Shown here piece by piece: positions 21,377 through 21,405 of a stretch of DNA of 21,405 nucleotides. Under the pieces are notes generated by a model. That model was not told where the DNA came from and did not search any database. It saw nothing but the letters and a program-made list of their open reading frames with translations. This stretch comes from Lachnospiraceae bacterium (GTDB lineage Bacteria > Bacillota > Clostridia > Lachnospirales > Lachnospiraceae), in contig CAAFJI010000027.1 in NCBI GenBank assembly GCA_900763175.1, positions 1-21,405 on the forward strand, read 5' to 3'. The position numbers and the translations under genes were made by a program. Every line of letters begins with the position of its first letter. Position 1 is the stretch's first letter.

Positions 21377-21405
21377 TTCTACTCTCCTTTTTTATATTTT
21401 ATCAG

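Noticed and set aside
1..21405. Relaxase, VirD4 coupling protein, integrase, transposase, tRNA or rRNA genes
   Set aside because: I looked for their motifs and sequence patterns on both strands and found none. They must lie outside the window if the element is complete.

Overview
The window looks like part of an integrative conjugative element or conjugative plasmid from a low-to-mid GC Gram-positive bacterium, most likely a gut member of the Bacillota such as Lachnospiraceae. The clues are strong AGGAGG-type ribosome binding sites, sortase-anchored surface proteins, and the Gram-positive type IV secretion gene order PrgI, VirB4, then a two-domain cell-wall hydrolase. Every supported gene lies on the minus strand, so transcription runs from high to low coordinates. 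No relaxase, VirD4-type coupling protein, integrase or replication initiator is visible, so the element continues beyond one or both edges.

Layout in order of transcription. (1) 21376-20468: two unrecognised membrane proteins. (2) 20431-19501: a small protein followed by a Fic-family protein whose motif lacks the catalytic histidine. (3) 19495-18284: a regulatory block (P3), a 69-residue protein and a HipA/CtkA-like kinase. (4) 18282-17075: a nearly identical regulatory block (P2), a membrane-tethered repeat protein with paired cysteine clusters, and a 60-residue protein ending at a terminator. (5) 16904-10635: a pilus operon with a thioester-domain adhesin, a major pilin, a class C sortase, a minor pilin and a class B sortase. 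(6) 10618-8725: a small lipoprotein-like protein with a truncated sorting motif, a coiled-coil protein and a membrane protein, ending at an internal terminator. (7) 8646-821: the conjugation channel (small membrane protein, VirB2/Maff2-like, VirB6/TrbL-like, PrgI, VirB4, glucosaminidase plus CHAP/NlpC-like hydrolase), then SSB, a membrane-tethered protein and a small helical protein. (8) 820-301: a gene-free cis-acting region with three adjacent hairpins and seven evenly phased iterons, a candidate oriT or other origin. (9) 300-1: a ribbon-helix-helix-like protein.

How it may work together: the channel genes would build the DNA-transfer machine and the hydrolase would open the wall. The sortase pilus, tipped by an adhesin predicted to form a covalent bond, could hold mating cells or host tissue. 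SSB would protect incoming single strands. Three promoters share 10-bp-phased GTTAC repeats exactly 23 bp upstream of the -10 box. They precede the small RHH-like gene, the transfer/pilus operon and the HipA-like cassette, which suggests that one activator outside the window switches on all three. The most notable points are this shared promoter design, the phased iterons beside the hairpin cluster, and the complete covalent-adhesin pilus operon embedded in a conjugation operon.
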